Assembly (NCBI GenBank): GCA_964036665.1
Contig: OZ038526.1
Span: 30,504,001 to 30,568,000 of the forward strand
DNA length: 64,000 nucleotides
Source: Gordius sp. MW1
Taxonomy: Eukaryota > Nematomorpha > Gordioida > Gordea > Gordiidae
Direction of reading: 5' to 3'
A program made the position numbers and the translations under genes. Below, one piece after another: positions 42,448 to 55,175 of this stretch (position 1 is the first letter of the stretch; every line of letters starts with the position of its first letter). Under the pieces are notes generated by a model that saw only the letters and a list, made by a program, of their open reading frames with translations, was not told the origin of the DNA and did not search any database.

Positions 42448-45365
42448 TGAATTAAATTCTTATGTGCTTTAAACTTTTCTTTCAATCAACACTTGTGTTA
42501 ATGTTTTTTGCAATTATAAACCTTTAAATGTAATGAAATTTAAGATTAATATATTGACTAAATAAATAATCATTTCAAAAATAAGATTGGTTAGAAATGT
42601 TAAGAGAAAAATTACCTCATAAATATGCACTCGAAAGCATATGTGATAATCGGGTAGAGGGTAGTGTTTTTGAGTGATATGTAATCGCGACGTTTTAAAC
42701 ACATAAATCATAATGCCCTTATTTTGTCTATAAATGCCTATAACATAAATATAAATTGTCGGATAAGTGGTCAAAATAGTGAACTTATTTTGATCATATG
42801 CATATTTTAATGAAGTGATAAAACTATTAATTATAAGTCAGTTATATAAATGTTGTGTAAATTTAAAATGAACAATAAAAACTATAACATTATGATAAAT
42901 TACAATAGGAAATGCTAGAGTTTTAAGTAAAGAAAAATTGGCAAAAAATTATGAAGTGGCTGATGATTATCTGCAGAATATGTAATAATGCAACTCAGTA
43001 GCTAACCAGTGCTTCTAATAGCTTATATGTCTTATTTAAAAAATCACGTCATTTTATGGGCGACATGCCTCTTTGTTTTGAGACAATGCCAAACATGAGC
43101 AAATTTTAATAATAAGTTTAAGCTTATACACTTTATCGTGGCTTCCTGATCCGCCACTTTTGGGAAACAGGCATTAGCCTTCTTTAAATTGATAGGAAAG
43201 AGATCTCCCGAAGGAAAATACTCAGCAAGTTTTCTTTTGCGCCAAAAAATAGGAATTTTAATAGCCAAATACAATTATAAGGCATTTTCCGACACCTGGC
43301 CTCTGGCCCTCGATGAAGAGTAGTCACGCTTTTTATTTATTCATTGATCGTGTTTTATATTTTTCATATATATAGATTTTAGCTAATAAAGATTTTTAAT
43401 AAAAAAAAAGAATAATAAACCTTGTGTATTACCAAAAAATTATTTGTTTAGTTGCAGAATAAAAAAACCAACAGGATTAGTATTAAAATTTTAGTGTTTT
43501 CCTAACCGATACAGTTGATTATTCACTCAACATCGTTCATTTTGTCTTTAGCCCAAGCTAATAGAAAATTGATAAGATTCGTCATCAGCATTGTTTCGCA
43601 TTTCATCTAATTTGAAATGTTATCGGCTAATCGAATAATTGTTAAAGGTCAAAATCTTTTTTTTGCAATTGCTTGCATAGGTAAGATATGTAATTGAAAA
43701 AGTTCTTTAATACACGAGAGAAATAATAAACATTTTTGGTGAAAAGAAAATGGTAACATCGCGACCTTTGTGGCATTATATCTATAATAATACCCCGGCT
43801 AAATTTTTTTAAACATGAGTATAAGGCATCTTGAAGTTGAATATGATATATACAGTGTCGAACGATGTTGCTTCACCGTTTCCATCTTAGATTAGTTTTC
43901 CAAGTAATACTATTTATTTTCAACGAAACATCGTTTAGTTTTGGATATTTAATATTAATATATATGATCTAATTATTATTAGGTCTAACCAAGACAAGTG
44001 TTTTAAAATATAAGCCTAGCATATACTTTTTGCAAAAATTTTTAATAAATACAGATTCTATAGACAGAGGCTCTACACGTGTTTATTGTTAGTATACTTA
44101 ATTTATTTAATGAAATCATAATTAAAATAAATAAAGATTTTACCACAAACCCGCCCCCCCCCCCCACTTGGCTACATGCCTGACCCTATATTATTTAAGA
44201 TTAATTTTAAAAATAAGCCTTTATTTCATCGTTTATTATAACCCAGTTTTTCTTCTTACGAGGCAAACAAAATTTAGGTGCGACTTTATCCTGCCTTCTC
44301 AATATTTTAAACTTTAGTTTAAACTTAACTTAAAAGCCCCGGGGCAAGCCATACATAAAAATGGGTCTAAATAAAAAAAGTAATAAAAGTAGAATATTTT
44401 TGCAAAAATAAATTTGTAAACATATGAGTTGCAAATTTGCGATACCCCAAAATTCACGGCATCCATTTTAAGAATTCATGATCTTATTAAATGATATCAA
44501 CATCAAGTTAAATGTCTAACTTTTCAAGTCGTATTAGAGATCTGCACTTGCAAGCCCGGCCAGCGAACGAGCCTAAAATCCGTGCCCTAGGGCAGGTACG
44601 GATGGGCTATGAAAAAAAGATTTTAATAGGCTGGGCGCGGGCGGCCAAAAAGTTTAATAACTGGCTCTAATGGGTTCGAACGCACCTAGAATTCGATAAA
44701 CGGTCCTAGAATTGGTATCAAATTAAATCGACCATATAGTGGGTCTTTTAGAAATTTGATTTTATTTCTGAATATGGATCCTTAGTATCTAAAACAAAAA
44801 ATTTATAATGATAAAATATAATTAGATGGCTTTGATTCGTATTTGAAAATGGAAATGGTGTTAATATTTATTAATCATTATTTAGGATTATTCGAACCTC
44901 TCACGTTCATTCATTTTGCATTTCGTGCAATAGAAATATTAAACAGTTTCTCATATCTTATTTTATTTCCTAATGACTACAATTTCATATAATTTATGAA
45001 AGTAATTCATTACTTGAATCTAACTAATAACATTTTAAGATATTTAATAGTGTAATCTAAAATTAATATATAAATATAATAATCCTTTACTATTTTTATA
45101 AAGAGAATTACGTATTTTGTGAAGGTGAGATAAAAAAATTAAAAAATTAAGAATCGTAAATATTGGAAAAACATTCGGCTAACTTAAAAAATTACTCTTT
45201 TGATATAAATGTATCATAAGATTATTTGTAATATTAAAATATAAAAGAAGCGATATAGGAGTAATATGTCTTCAACTTCCTTTTAAAGAAGCCAGGGATC
45301 CAAAAAATATCTAAAATCGAATTTTGCGATTAAAATGTGGAATCAGATACAAGACTAAGCTTTTG
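42448..45365. other. AT-rich region, no supported gene
   Basis: I see no exon chain. A minus-strand frame at 43044-43274 is not recognisable. CCCGCCCCCCCCCCCCACTTGGCTACATGCC at about 44150-44183 is the right end of a degenerate MITE. 44533-44700 is a CCCGG-rich hAT-like repeat opening TTAGAGATCTGCAC. Confidence 0.45.
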
Positions 45366-45369
45366 TTTA

Positions 45370-46060
45370 TTTGATTCCAAGGCGTAGTGTTACATCGTAG
45401 GATGGTTCGCAATCCTCTAACTTAGAGGCATTTCCATATATTAAAATTACACTTAGAAAGGACTGGGCGCGAATGTGGCTAGAGCCCTACAAAATAGAAT
45501 TTTTTCGGCACGAGCCCGGCCCGAGCCTGACAGATTTGATTTTATTTTGCCCGAGCCCGGCCCAAGCCTGAAATTTTTATTTTGCACAGGCTTGACCCGA
45601 GCTCGAGTTCGGCCCGACTTTTTTGAAATGTAAATTTATAAAAAACCTTATCCAGAATGCCCACCCGCACCTTTCATCTAACATAAAAATATTTTGTCTC
45701 GCCTATATAGCCTACTCAGCCTAGGAATTTGTAATACCAAACTTATAAACCCTCTGGTAGATCGCCATTAAAAAAAAAGGATGCATATGAATGACCTGAC
45801 ACTTTTAAGTCATTAATCAGATGGGACTTCAAATCGATCAAAATTTCAAACTTATCTACATACTCCTGTGAACATTACATTAGGCATTAATTTTTAATAG
45901 CTTTTTTAAACATATTACTTTTATGCCTTTTTAATCTTAACAAAATCAAATTTAAAACAATACAAAATGCACTGTACTACGTAGCAATCTACTCTTTAAT
46001 TAAAAATAGATGAAAAAATTTACTTACCTTATAAATATATGAATATATTTGCAATACAAT
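45370..46060. repeat. Dispersed repeat copy B (uninterrupted)
   Basis: Matches 738-888 plus 2460-2990 without the 1.57-kb insertion. Around 45510-45600 it contains GAGCCCGGCCCGAGCC-type repeats. Confidence 0.8.
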
Positions 46061-46621
46061 TTGGGAATGGAAGGAAAAATGTGTTTGCTACATCTTTTCA
46101 TCGTCAAGTCTTGAGCCCCCCCCGTATTTTTATGTATATGTCTATATTGATTCCTCCCACACTCCTACTCAATCATGCAAATACATTGCACTGCACTTCA
46201 TGAGAGTATTTAATGCCCTGCCCACCCACCTTTTAATGAACCTTATTCCCTAATCCCTATGCTATGCGTATTCCTCTTGCTAACATACTCGACATACATA
46301 ATTGGTAATTGTCATGAAAGCCAAATCTAACAAATGTAAACGATTTGGTGGAAACACTTAAATGAAGGAGAATGTCAGTTGAACTTTTTAAAATGGTATT
46401 ACCGTTCAAGCGTGCAGGGTAATATCGACGTGTATACAATACCTCACAAAAGAAAGAAGATAAACTTACATTGAATTAACATTTGAATTTTATTTTTATT
46501 TTTTACATCGATTTAAGGTAACCCAAGATCAGTGAAATAAAATGGAGGACCTAATGCCAGATTTGCTGAAATTTGAGGTTATAACACTCGAACAATGTGT
46601 AATAATTCTCTTTGGTATTAT

Positions 46622-47438
46622 CTATTGGGCTGGTGTCCAAAAAATTTTGGGTGGTAAATTCGCCGAGCGCGGCTTTAGCTTTGTCGAACGCTTTCCTCTG
46701 ACTGTCGTTTAAAACCACGGTTTTCCGAGGGTTTTTGAGTATGTCAGTTAATGGCTGTACGGTTTGCGCCATTCCTGGTAAGAATCTCCGGTAGAAATTT
46801 ATCATACCGAGGAATCTGCGGAGTTTTTTACTCGAATCCGGAATTGGAAAATTTTGTATGGCATCAATCTTCTCCGGTAGGGGGGTTATACCTGTAGAAG
46901 ATATTCTGTGTCCAAGAAATTCTAGTTCTCCGACTCCGAATTGGCACTTGGCGGGATTGATCCTCTAATCATATTCTTGTAGACGTTGAAGAACGGTTTT
47001 TAGGAGCCTTTCATGGTCCGCGTCGGACGAGCTAGCTAATAGAATATCATCTATATATGCGTAGGTTCCTTCTATTCCTCTTAAAACTACGTCGATAAAC
47101 CTCTGGAAGGTTTGTGCGGCGTTTTTTAGCCCAAAAGGCATTCTATGGAATTCGAAAAGTTCGAACGGTGTCGTTACGGCTGTCTTGCAGATGTCGTCTT
47201 TTGCAACCGGAATATGATGGTATGCTCTTACCAAATCCAATTTGCTAAAAACAGTTTTTCCGCATAGATTTGCTGTAATGTCATGTATGTGGGGTATTGG
47301 GTATCGGTCGGGAACCGTTACTTTATTCAAGCTTCTATAGTCCCCGCAGGGTCTCCAGTCGCCTGTTTTTTTGATAGCCAAATGTAATGGGGATGCCCAA
47401 TTACTTTTTGACTCACAGATGATACCTAGTTCCATCAT
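46622..47438 (-). pseudogene. Gypsy 1 reverse transcriptase, truncated
   Basis: Contains [73 protein letters not shown] and the YIDD catalytic motif in [11 protein letters not shown] stop interrupts the frame near 46966. The thumb continues (MINFYRRFLPGMAQ, LTDILK) to about 46622, where 24 bases of LTR abut it. RNase H and integrase are absent. Confidence 0.92.
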
Positions 47439-47468
47439 ATATTCGAACCCTTTTTGGCTGCACTTAAT

Positions 47469-48234
47469 TTATCGGGCGCCAATCGATCGTCTGGGGCGTG
47501 AGTGCTGGGCTGGGCCTTTTGTCAGAATGTGGTGTCGTACGTCGTGCTGTGGGATTTGACCCGTAAAGTTTACTGGTGATGTGAGCGACGGAAAGTCTTT
47601 TAATATGGCCTCGAATTTAGAATTCTGATGAGTGAATGCTACACGAATTCCAAATATTTGGTGCTGTGAGGCGAATCCTTTTGAGGATAGATGTGTCACT
47701 CCGTCGATTAATCTTTTGTTTTTAATGTCCACAATTAGATTGTGTTTGTGTAACAGGTCAGCTCCTATAATCGGTGTGTGAACGTCTGCTATCAGGAAAA
47801 TCCATTGTATCTCACGTCTTAGGCCTAGGTTTAGAGCTAACATCTTTTGCCCAAAGGTGCAAATGTTGCTTTTGTTGGCAGCTTGCAATACCAGACCATT
47901 TGGAATTTTTGGGACATTGGCTGGCGGTGGAATAATACTCACTACGGCTCCGGTGTCGATGCGAAATTTTTGTTTCGACGTTTGGTCAGTAATGTAGAAT
48001 AGACGACTGTTTGAATTCATGCCAGCAGTAGCCGTCGTCTGAATAACCCGGCCTGTTAGTATTTTGATTGTCATCACTGAAGGCGCAGGGCTTTACGCAT
48101 TTGCGAGCCTTGTCCTGGAATTTGAAATGATAATAACAGTATGGGTGTTTTTGTGCCCTGTTCCGTGAATTACTTCTTGTTCGTACTCTTCCATGGTAGG
48201 ATCGTTGAGATAAATTGTTTATCTGTAACTCCAA
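47469..48234 (-). pseudogene. Gypsy 1 nucleocapsid-like and protease region
   Basis: 47986-48234 contains CYYHFKFQDKARKCVKPCAF, the C-x-x-H...C...C motif seen between Gag and protease in many arthropod gypsy elements. A frame change near 48000-48077 follows. 47469-48077 contains the protease: FRIDTGAVVSIIPP with the intact DTGA active site and PIIGADLLHKHNLIVD, the flap-helix I-I-G-x-D-x-L motif. Confidence 0.85.
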
Positions 48235-48404
48235 ATTACTAATTTTTTGTGTTAAATCCTTATTGCCTTGTCACTATCTGTGGATTTAGCTATAGTAGTA
48301 ATATAATTATTTTGTGAAATTGTTTCATATATTCGGTCAGCGACTTCAGCTAAACTTGATAGAGAATTTTCTTCCCCTAAGCAGGTTAGAATTCCAGTAA
48401 TCTC

Positions 48405-48878
48405 TTAAGGCAATTTGTTTACCAATAAGTTCTTGAGAAGTGTATCGCTCATTTGGTGTTCTCCTAGTAAGGACTTTAAATGTCGTAAGAGTTGACTTCG
48501 GGATTTGTCGTTTAAGTCAACATTCTTAAAGAGCTTTTGGATTCTCTTTGGGTCACTTTGTCCAATTCTTTTAACCAATGCTTGTTTTAAGGCATCATAT
48601 GGATTCTCTTCTGGGATGTTAAGGATGAGATCAGCGACCTTCTCTGCCACTTCTATGGGGAGAGATTCTAATAAATATGCATATTTTACCTTCTGAGAAG
48701 TTATCCTCCTGGTTGGGAATATAGCATCGACCTGTGCTATCCAAATTTGAATGTACCTAGAGTGGAATTCAGGGATTTTAATGTGGACAATTGATTCCTG
48801 CTTGATACCTCCAGTAGTAGAAGTGTTTATTGGTATTTCCTCATTGGAAGTTGAAAAATCAGTAGGTTGCGTGTTCAT
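48405..48878 (-). pseudogene. Gypsy 1 gag (capsid)
   Basis: ATG at 48876-48878. The product contains HIKIPEFHSRYIQIWIAQVD (with the PxF...W pattern of arthropod gypsy Gag), KYAYLLESLPIEVAEKVADL and IPEENPYDALKQALVKRIG. The frame stops at the end of the capsid region near 48405; the nucleocapsid-like part lies in another frame downstream. Confidence 0.8.
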
Positions 48879-48897
48879 GTTTAGTAGGGGTTACCAA

Positions 48898-49111
48898 TGT
48901 AATAATTCTCTTTGGTATTATGTATCTACTTTTATTAAGGATAATTATAATTAGCGATACAGATAATAAATGAGCGATAAAGATAATATATGATGTTGTT
49001 TTTCATATTCCGGAAGAATTGTTGATGGATGGATGATTCAATTGGTTGAAAAGTTCGAAGTGTGTAAATGTCAGTTTGTTACTTTATCTCGCCAAAGTCT
49101 AAACCGCCACA
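48898..49111 (-). repeat. 5' LTR of gypsy element 1
   Basis: 214 bp, TGTGGCGG at its 5' end and ATTATTACA at its 3' end. Directly after it, on the minus strand, is TTGGTAACCCCTACT, a plausible TGG-type primer binding site, then the gag start codon at 48876-48878. Confidence 0.8.
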
Positions 49112-49385
49112 AATGTAAGAAGTAGGATTCGGAAGAAGGAGGTAAATTCGTAAATGGAATTCTTTAGGTAAAAAGTTAGAAATTCCTGTCATATTTGCTT
49201 GAGCAATCTTTACCTGTTATCTATATTACACATACACAATTAATCTGCCTACAAAACTCCATTGCTAATTTGCTACAGCATAAATTTTAATATATATACT
49301 ACTTAGGCAATATTTTTTTCTCTATCTATTGAATTAATTTACACAATGTTTGACTTGAATTTAATTTCTCATTTATTAAGAATAT

Positions 49386-51360
49386 AATAAGGACTCTATC
49401 TCTATAGAAAACTTATTTGATACTTTATTATTCTAAATTTATATGTGACTTTTGAAATATATTAGATATTTTCTTATTTCTAGGTGTCTCAAGTGGTAAG
49501 TTTTATTATTCTAATTTAGATCACATGTAACAAAAGAACATATATATTCCACAAATACATAGTTTCATTTTTATATATAAGATAATAAGGACTCTATCTC
49601 TATAGAAGACTTATTTGATACTTTATCCCGGCAAACGTTGTTTTGCCATATTAAAAATATTTGAAAAAAAATTAAAAAATTTAAATAAGAAAATTTAAAA
49701 CTACCAAAACAAAAATTTAAAAACTCAACTAATAAAACTGGCAACAAAATTAATGAGCTGCCATTATTATCACATGGCCATAGAAGCATGTAATTTATTT
49801 GGGGACACAACCTTGCATAAATTATGTAATAACAATGAACATTATAAGAACGTATTATATAAAAAGAGACAAATGTCACACGTATGGGGGCGATGTGTGA
49901 TCCATTTTTCGGGTCATCAGGGATGGGAAGGCGAAGAGGTAAAACCTGGCCTAGGCTAGGGACGGTTTTTCCCGGAGGGCTGTTTGAGTGGAAGCTGGGT
50001 AAAAATATTTTAGTGAATTGGAGAGATAAATACTGATGGTAGTTTCCAATACGGGACTATGGGAATATGCATTTCGATGTAGCAAAAAATATAACGCGAA
50101 AGGTACCTGGTACCGCCGGGTGTGAAACGAAGGAGCGGTTCCTTGGTTCAAGTGGTAATATGGCATCAAATGCCATCGCTGGATCATTGCAAGGCCATAG
50201 GATGTTATTAGGATGAACAGTATACATTCGACTTAAAGCATCAGACATACGTACGCCTGAATATCCAGGAACTATTGTGCCTTGTTTTCTTCTTTGTTCT
50301 GGCTCGTAAGCGTTGAGTGGCTAGTCTTTCGATTCGCTCTTCAGCTGATTCGTTAGCTCGTGAAGTTGTGGTTCGTGAGCGTTTAGTGGCTAGTCTTTCG
50401 ATTCGCTCTTCAGCTGATTCGGTAGCTCGTGAAGTTGTCCCTGAATGCATCTATAAGTCAATAAAAATACCTTAGATAAAGCTTCCAACGCTGGAATGTT
50501 AGCATTAAGTTGATTTGTATTACTTTTACCACTGCTACGAAGATTGCTAAATAGAAATATTGGTTTAAATAGAAATATTGGTTTAAATAGAAATATTGGT
50601 TTAAATTATGATAATTGTGTATTGTGAGAATATATTTGTTCTAGAAACTTTTTAAGTGTTTCTAATAATGGCTGAAGACTTACACTTTATGAATAATTGA
50701 CTAAAAACATAAAACATTCATAATGCAGTATAGATATAACCCAAATAAGTTTATCCAATAATATAATTTACACGGAAAAGCTTCTTTTATTATATGGAGT
50801 AAAAAGCATATATGTAATTAATTGGGGAAGAGCATATTAATACTTATTGTAGAATCTAATGTTTATATTCCTCTGGTTCATTAATATGGTAACGGGTCTG
50901 ACCTGATTTAATATGAAAGAAAATTTTTATTTTAAGCTTCATATACTATACGTCATATAACGTCATTATTTGTGCTAAAACGTATAAAACAACGTATAAA
51001 ACAAAAAAAAACGTGACCCTTCGAAAACTACCGATTTGGCTCGAACAAATCTTAAAACATGCTCCGGAGTATGGGAAATAAATTGTGAAATTTTGAGCCA
51101 AATCGGTCTGGTAGTTTTTCAAAATTGGTGGCGGCATACCCACAAACATACATACAAACACACATACATAGTTTCATTTTTATATATAAGATAATAAGGA
51201 CTCTATCTCTATGAAAACTTATTTGATACTTTATTATTCTAAATTTATATGTGACTTTTGAAATATATTAGATATTTTCTTATTTCTAGGTGTCTCAAGT
51301 GGTAAGTTTTATTATTCTAATTTAGATCACATGTAACAAAAGAACATATATATTCCACAA
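49386..51360. repeat. Direct-repeat cluster around a Helitron-like copy
   Basis: A 170-bp block (starting ATAATAAGGACTCTATCTCT, containing TTTCTAGGTGTCTCAAGTGG) is present whole at 49386-49556 and 51192-51360, and as a 50-bp start at about 49576-49625. The third copy is cut after GATACTTTA by a sequence that begins TCCCGGCAAACGTTG and ends TATATATAAG at 51191. Confidence 0.75.
49626..51191 (-). mobile_element. Helitron-like element with coding scraps, copy 2
   Basis: It shares both ends with 3125-3450. On the minus strand at 50241-50450 is a duplicated heptad-rich motif, ESAEERIERLATKRSRTTTS and then NESAEERIERLATQRLRART, like the SAEERxxRL repeats found in proteins upstream of Helitron replication genes in animals. 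Other frames at 49951-50248 (SDALSRMYTVHPNNI) are not recognisable. No Rep/helicase motif is left. Confidence 0.5.
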
Positions 51361-53436
51361 GGTATATCGAACTTAAAAGTATTTATAATAAAACGTATAT
51401 CATGCAAATACACAATCATTACATCTCTGCTTATCTTAAAGATCGTACTCATCATGATACCGTAAAGGCGGTATCGGTCATCTATTTTAACATTAATTTA
51501 ATACAAACTTTCTTGTAAAAGGAAACAACTATAAGAGAACCACATAGGCCTAGGTATAGGTTCAGTATAAATCCAGTCCAATTTTTATTACTTAAAACAA
51601 TATGCAAATTTATCTTGTATATCTAATCAAATGGCTGGGCTCTACTTTATTTTATAATCACTTAATCTTTCATTAATTCTCCAATGTAATTATAGGAAGT
51701 CCAACCCTGAAGTGACTAATACGATCTATAATATCCCATTCTCAATAGGATTATCCCATATTTCTTTATACGTTTTGACAGAAAATAATTGAATTACAAA
51801 TACTTATAAAATTATTGGGTTCTTTACCATCTAGTTCCTTTACATCCAGATCTTAAATCACTTCCCCTTTCAATCTCAATTAGGTCATAATCTTCACTGG
51901 AGGTTTAACACAAAATCATTAAACTAATTTAAACATTATATTTTTATTTTTACTTTTACTCTAGGAATCTAAACTTGAGTTTCTTAACAATCATAAATTA
52001 AAAGACTCTCAGCTGATTACAATAATATCAATAACTATAAAAATAAACAAATTGTAACTTGCAATATCCATCCCAAATGTCATACACATACTTAATATAA
52101 ATTAATCTTATAGGGTATTTGGGACCCCAATATTGAGGCAACAATGAAATTTTCAGGAAATGTAGCTTTACATAATCATAAAAACTAAAAAAAAAAAATT
52201 TCTAAATCTAAAATTTTTTAAGTTTTGCTTTCGAGGGGTTTCTTAGACCCCATAGAAGGGCTAAATAAAAATTAAAGTCACTTCCTGCTCATAAATAGCT
52301 CCTTTTAATTAAACTTTTTTTACTTGAAATATTTGATGTACCAATACTATATTGTTAATAACTATAATCACAACTTATCAAAAAAATAGACCACCCACAT
52401 AATTAAAAATTTCGAGTCGTCACTCCTGCCCCTCTAGAGTGATGGTCTATAAACAGACCTGCTCGTTCTATAAATAAAAATGGAAGTAAATCTAAGTGTG
52501 ATAAATTCTCTTTTAGCGCCAATGTCTCGTTAAAATATGAAATGCTATAACCCCCATTCCCCTTTCTCATGTATATGCTGGCACCACTCAAATAAAACCC
52601 TCATTTTCTAACTCATTCAATCCTAGGTCTAGTCTCCCTCATACTGCACAAGCAATCGCTCATATTAGCCTCCTCCCTCTCGAATCTGAATAAATATTAG
52701 TCATTTTTGGCTTTATCCATCATTAAAATTAAAAAAAAACACTTCCTGTCGTCTAATACATTTTAACATATGAGTAGCCAGAATTGGAACTAGAGAGGGG
52801 GGGGGCAATGATGATTGAAAGAACAATCCCCCAGAACCCCCGTGCTTTAAATGTTGAGTCTGCTACCATTTAAAATATTTTACATTACAACCTCCAAAAA
52901 AATAGTATACGTTCATTAAATAAAAAACAAAAAATCCAAGATTAAGTCTAGCTAGTCTACATCTCTATTAATAAACGATCTATTCACTTCTTATTCCGAT
53001 TTGATATGTGTAGTATTTAAAACCAACAAAAAATTCCATAACGCCAAGGAAGAAATACTTAGTTTCAATTCAATATGTTATGACTTTAATCAACAGTGTT
53101 ACTCTTTTTGAACTCAGATTTAACTAAAAATTAATTAGACCTTTATATTTTTTTTTGACAATTGTTTACATTTCCGTAAGAATGAAGGCCAAGAAAGCTT
53201 TTTTTAAAAATGATTATTAGGTTAGAGACCTCTGGAATAATTTCATTGTAGTAAATAAAGAAACCAAATTTAATGACTATTTAAATATGTTTAGATTGCC
53301 TCTAACTTTAATGAAATGAGGGAAAAATAAATTTCTTAATTATGGTTATTAAAATAAAACAATAAACAAATTGGGAAACGTAAACAACATAATAAAAACC
53401 ATTTCATATGTATGCATAGCATATACATTCAATTTT
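51361..53436. other. AT-rich spacer, no gene seen
   Basis: No coding or mobile-element structure is clear, apart from a partial GTAGCCAGAATTGGAACTAGAG-type MITE end at about 52775-52810. A short minus-strand frame at 52403-52591 is not convincing. Confidence 0.4.
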
Positions 53437-53496
53437 AGTGACCCACTGGTTTAGGGCATATCTCACCTCCATACTTCGTTGGTTCAAATCCCGTAT
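53437..53496 (+). repeat. tRNA-derived (SINE-like) promoter remnant
   Basis: GTGACCCACTGGTTTAGGGC resembles a Pol III A box and GGTTCAAATCCC is a near-consensus B box about 35 bases downstream. The acceptor stem cannot be closed, so this is a SINE head or tRNA relic rather than a tRNA gene. Confidence 0.5.
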
Positions 53497-53916
53497 TTAT
53501 AGAATTAATTTATATCTAAAACCATTTTACATAAAAACTCAACAAGTATAGATAAAATTCTGAACGAACTAACCAAAATCTCTGCATTAAATTTAACGGT
53601 TAATCAAAAATCTTGACAAACTAGTTTAAAAATACAAATAAAAAAAATCTATGCAAAATAATTTGTTGACTTTAAATGTTACTCAACATTTGCCCTTCAT
53701 CACTAGATCTAAAAAACCGTAAAAAATACTCACCATTTAGCAGTCTTATATGACACCGACGCATAAAGATATCTTTAAGTTCCCCTTGTTCTGACAAAAT
53801 CTGAAACAGCAAACGCCATACTTCACCACTGCTTGCAAGAATTTAACCCTCAAACTAGAAACGAGTCTTTCTATATACCTTCCTTGCTACCTACGTATCC
53901 CATCAGATAAATAAAT

Positions 53917-55138
53917 ATGAAATTAAACATTGGATCCATAAACATCAACTCACTAATGATATAAGGAAACCAGCAACTAATGCTCATGTTGGCCCGTAAA
54001 CATAAACTAGATGTGCTATGTCTACAACAAACTCGTACTCCTTTCTGAAGAACGGTTACATACCCCGACTATAAATTTTATCACTCCGGGGTTACCGACA
54101 ACCCAGCTTCAGCAGTTTTCACACTGGTAAACAGGCGCCTCACTGTCTCGAGCGTCAATTGGATTAACGATAGTATTTTAATACTCAACTTAAAAGTGGG
54201 TGCTCGCACAGTGTCAATTCTAAATGTTTACGCACCAACTGCATCATACAAACCACAGATACTTTGTAATCCCATGAATACGAAGGGATTATTAACGATC
54301 TATCGTCTTATTTATTAATTCTAATCTAAAGACGCGAAGAAAAAAAATACACGAAAATAAGTTTAGAGATATATTTTAGTTTTCTACATTTTTCCTTCTT
54401 TTATTATTATCGACACACCAAAAATATAATAATCATAATATCGTATCAATTTCGCTTTTTAACTACGCGAAAAATAATGATAATATGACTGCGCTTTTTA
54501 AAATATAAAAAAAATAATAACAAGCGATTGCGAACTCATGTTAATAAAATACGATTTTAATTCTATACTAATATATCGCGATGGCCATAAAAAGCGCTCG
54601 ATCGCGATGGGTAATAAAATATATTTTTATCCTAGTGGTAAAAGCCAATCGAAAAGATAATTAAAACAAGTAAGCGGGGGGGGGGAACAAATAACGAAAA
54701 ACAAATCAGCTAATAAAACCAATGTGGAACACAATATATCGCGATGGCCATAAAAAGCGCTCGATCGCGATGGGTAATAAAATCTATTTTTATCCTAGTA
54801 GTAAAAGCCAATCGAAAAGATAATTAAAACAAGTAAGCGGGGGGGGGGGAACAAATAACGAAAAACAAATCAGCTAATAAAACCAATGTGGAACACCACA
54901 GATACTTAAAGAATTTTTCGGAGTTATTTTAAAACAACAAAAGATCTGACCTCCAGTTCAGTACCAATAATAATAAGAGATCTCAATTCTTCTGGTGTCC
55001 TTACGGATCGTGATGACACCAACTTGATCGGCCAAAATACGTTGGGCTCCAATTATAGGAATGGAATTTTCTTAAAAAAATGGTGTAAAGAATATAGATG
55101 GCGAATAGCTTCCACCTTTTCCCAACTTCCCAAAGACC
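53917..55138 (+). pseudogene. Non-LTR retrotransposon endonuclease domain, broken
   Basis: From ATG at 53917 (MKLNIGSINI), with frame slips, it shows LARKHKLDVLCLQQTRT (the L-C-L-Q-E-T motif with E changed to Q), FYHSGVTDNPASAVFTLVNR, ILNLKVGARTVSILNVYAPT (A-Y-A-P core) and, after a nested insertion, TDRDDTNLIGQNTLG and CKEYRWRIASTF. These are apurinic-endonuclease-like motifs of the RTE/CR1-type group. The N-terminal catalytic residues are damaged. It ends abruptly at the gypsy 2 boundary. Confidence 0.8.
54265..54894. mobile_element. 630-bp insertion with 13-bp duplication
   Basis: ACCACAGATACTT lies on both sides (54252-54264 and 54895-54907), and the endonuclease frame continues across it. 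A long duplication fits target-primed retroposition, but no poly(A) tail or tRNA head is evident. The right part is two tandem 163-bp copies (54571-54733 and 54734-54896), each with GCGCTCGATCGCGATGGGTA and a G run after AAGTAAGC. Confidence 0.8.
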
Positions 55139-55175
55139 AGTGTGATGAAGTGGCCGCACTACACTACTCCACCCT

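Larger units (their letters stand above)
46598..49111 (-). mobile_element. Ty3/gypsy retrotransposon 1, 3' truncated internally
   Basis: AATG flanks both ends (46594-46597 and 49112-49115), a 4-bp duplication. The 5' LTR is 48898-49111. The same LTR terminus, 24 bases long, recurs at 46598-46621 directly after the end of reverse-transcriptase sequence. Thus RNase H, integrase and nearly all of the 3' LTR are gone although the outer boundary survives. Genes run gag, protease, RT on the minus strand. Confidence 0.88.

Noticed and set aside
43044..43274. Minus-strand frame of 76 codons
   Set aside because: No recognisable domain and no gene context.
53437..53496. tRNA gene
   Set aside because: A and B boxes are present but the acceptor stem and anticodon arm cannot be formed.
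54560..54700. Bacterial-type GCGATCGC motif clusters as a sign of horizontal transfer
   Set aside because: Limited to two tandem units inside an insertion flanked by a target duplication; no bacterial coding sequence nearby.
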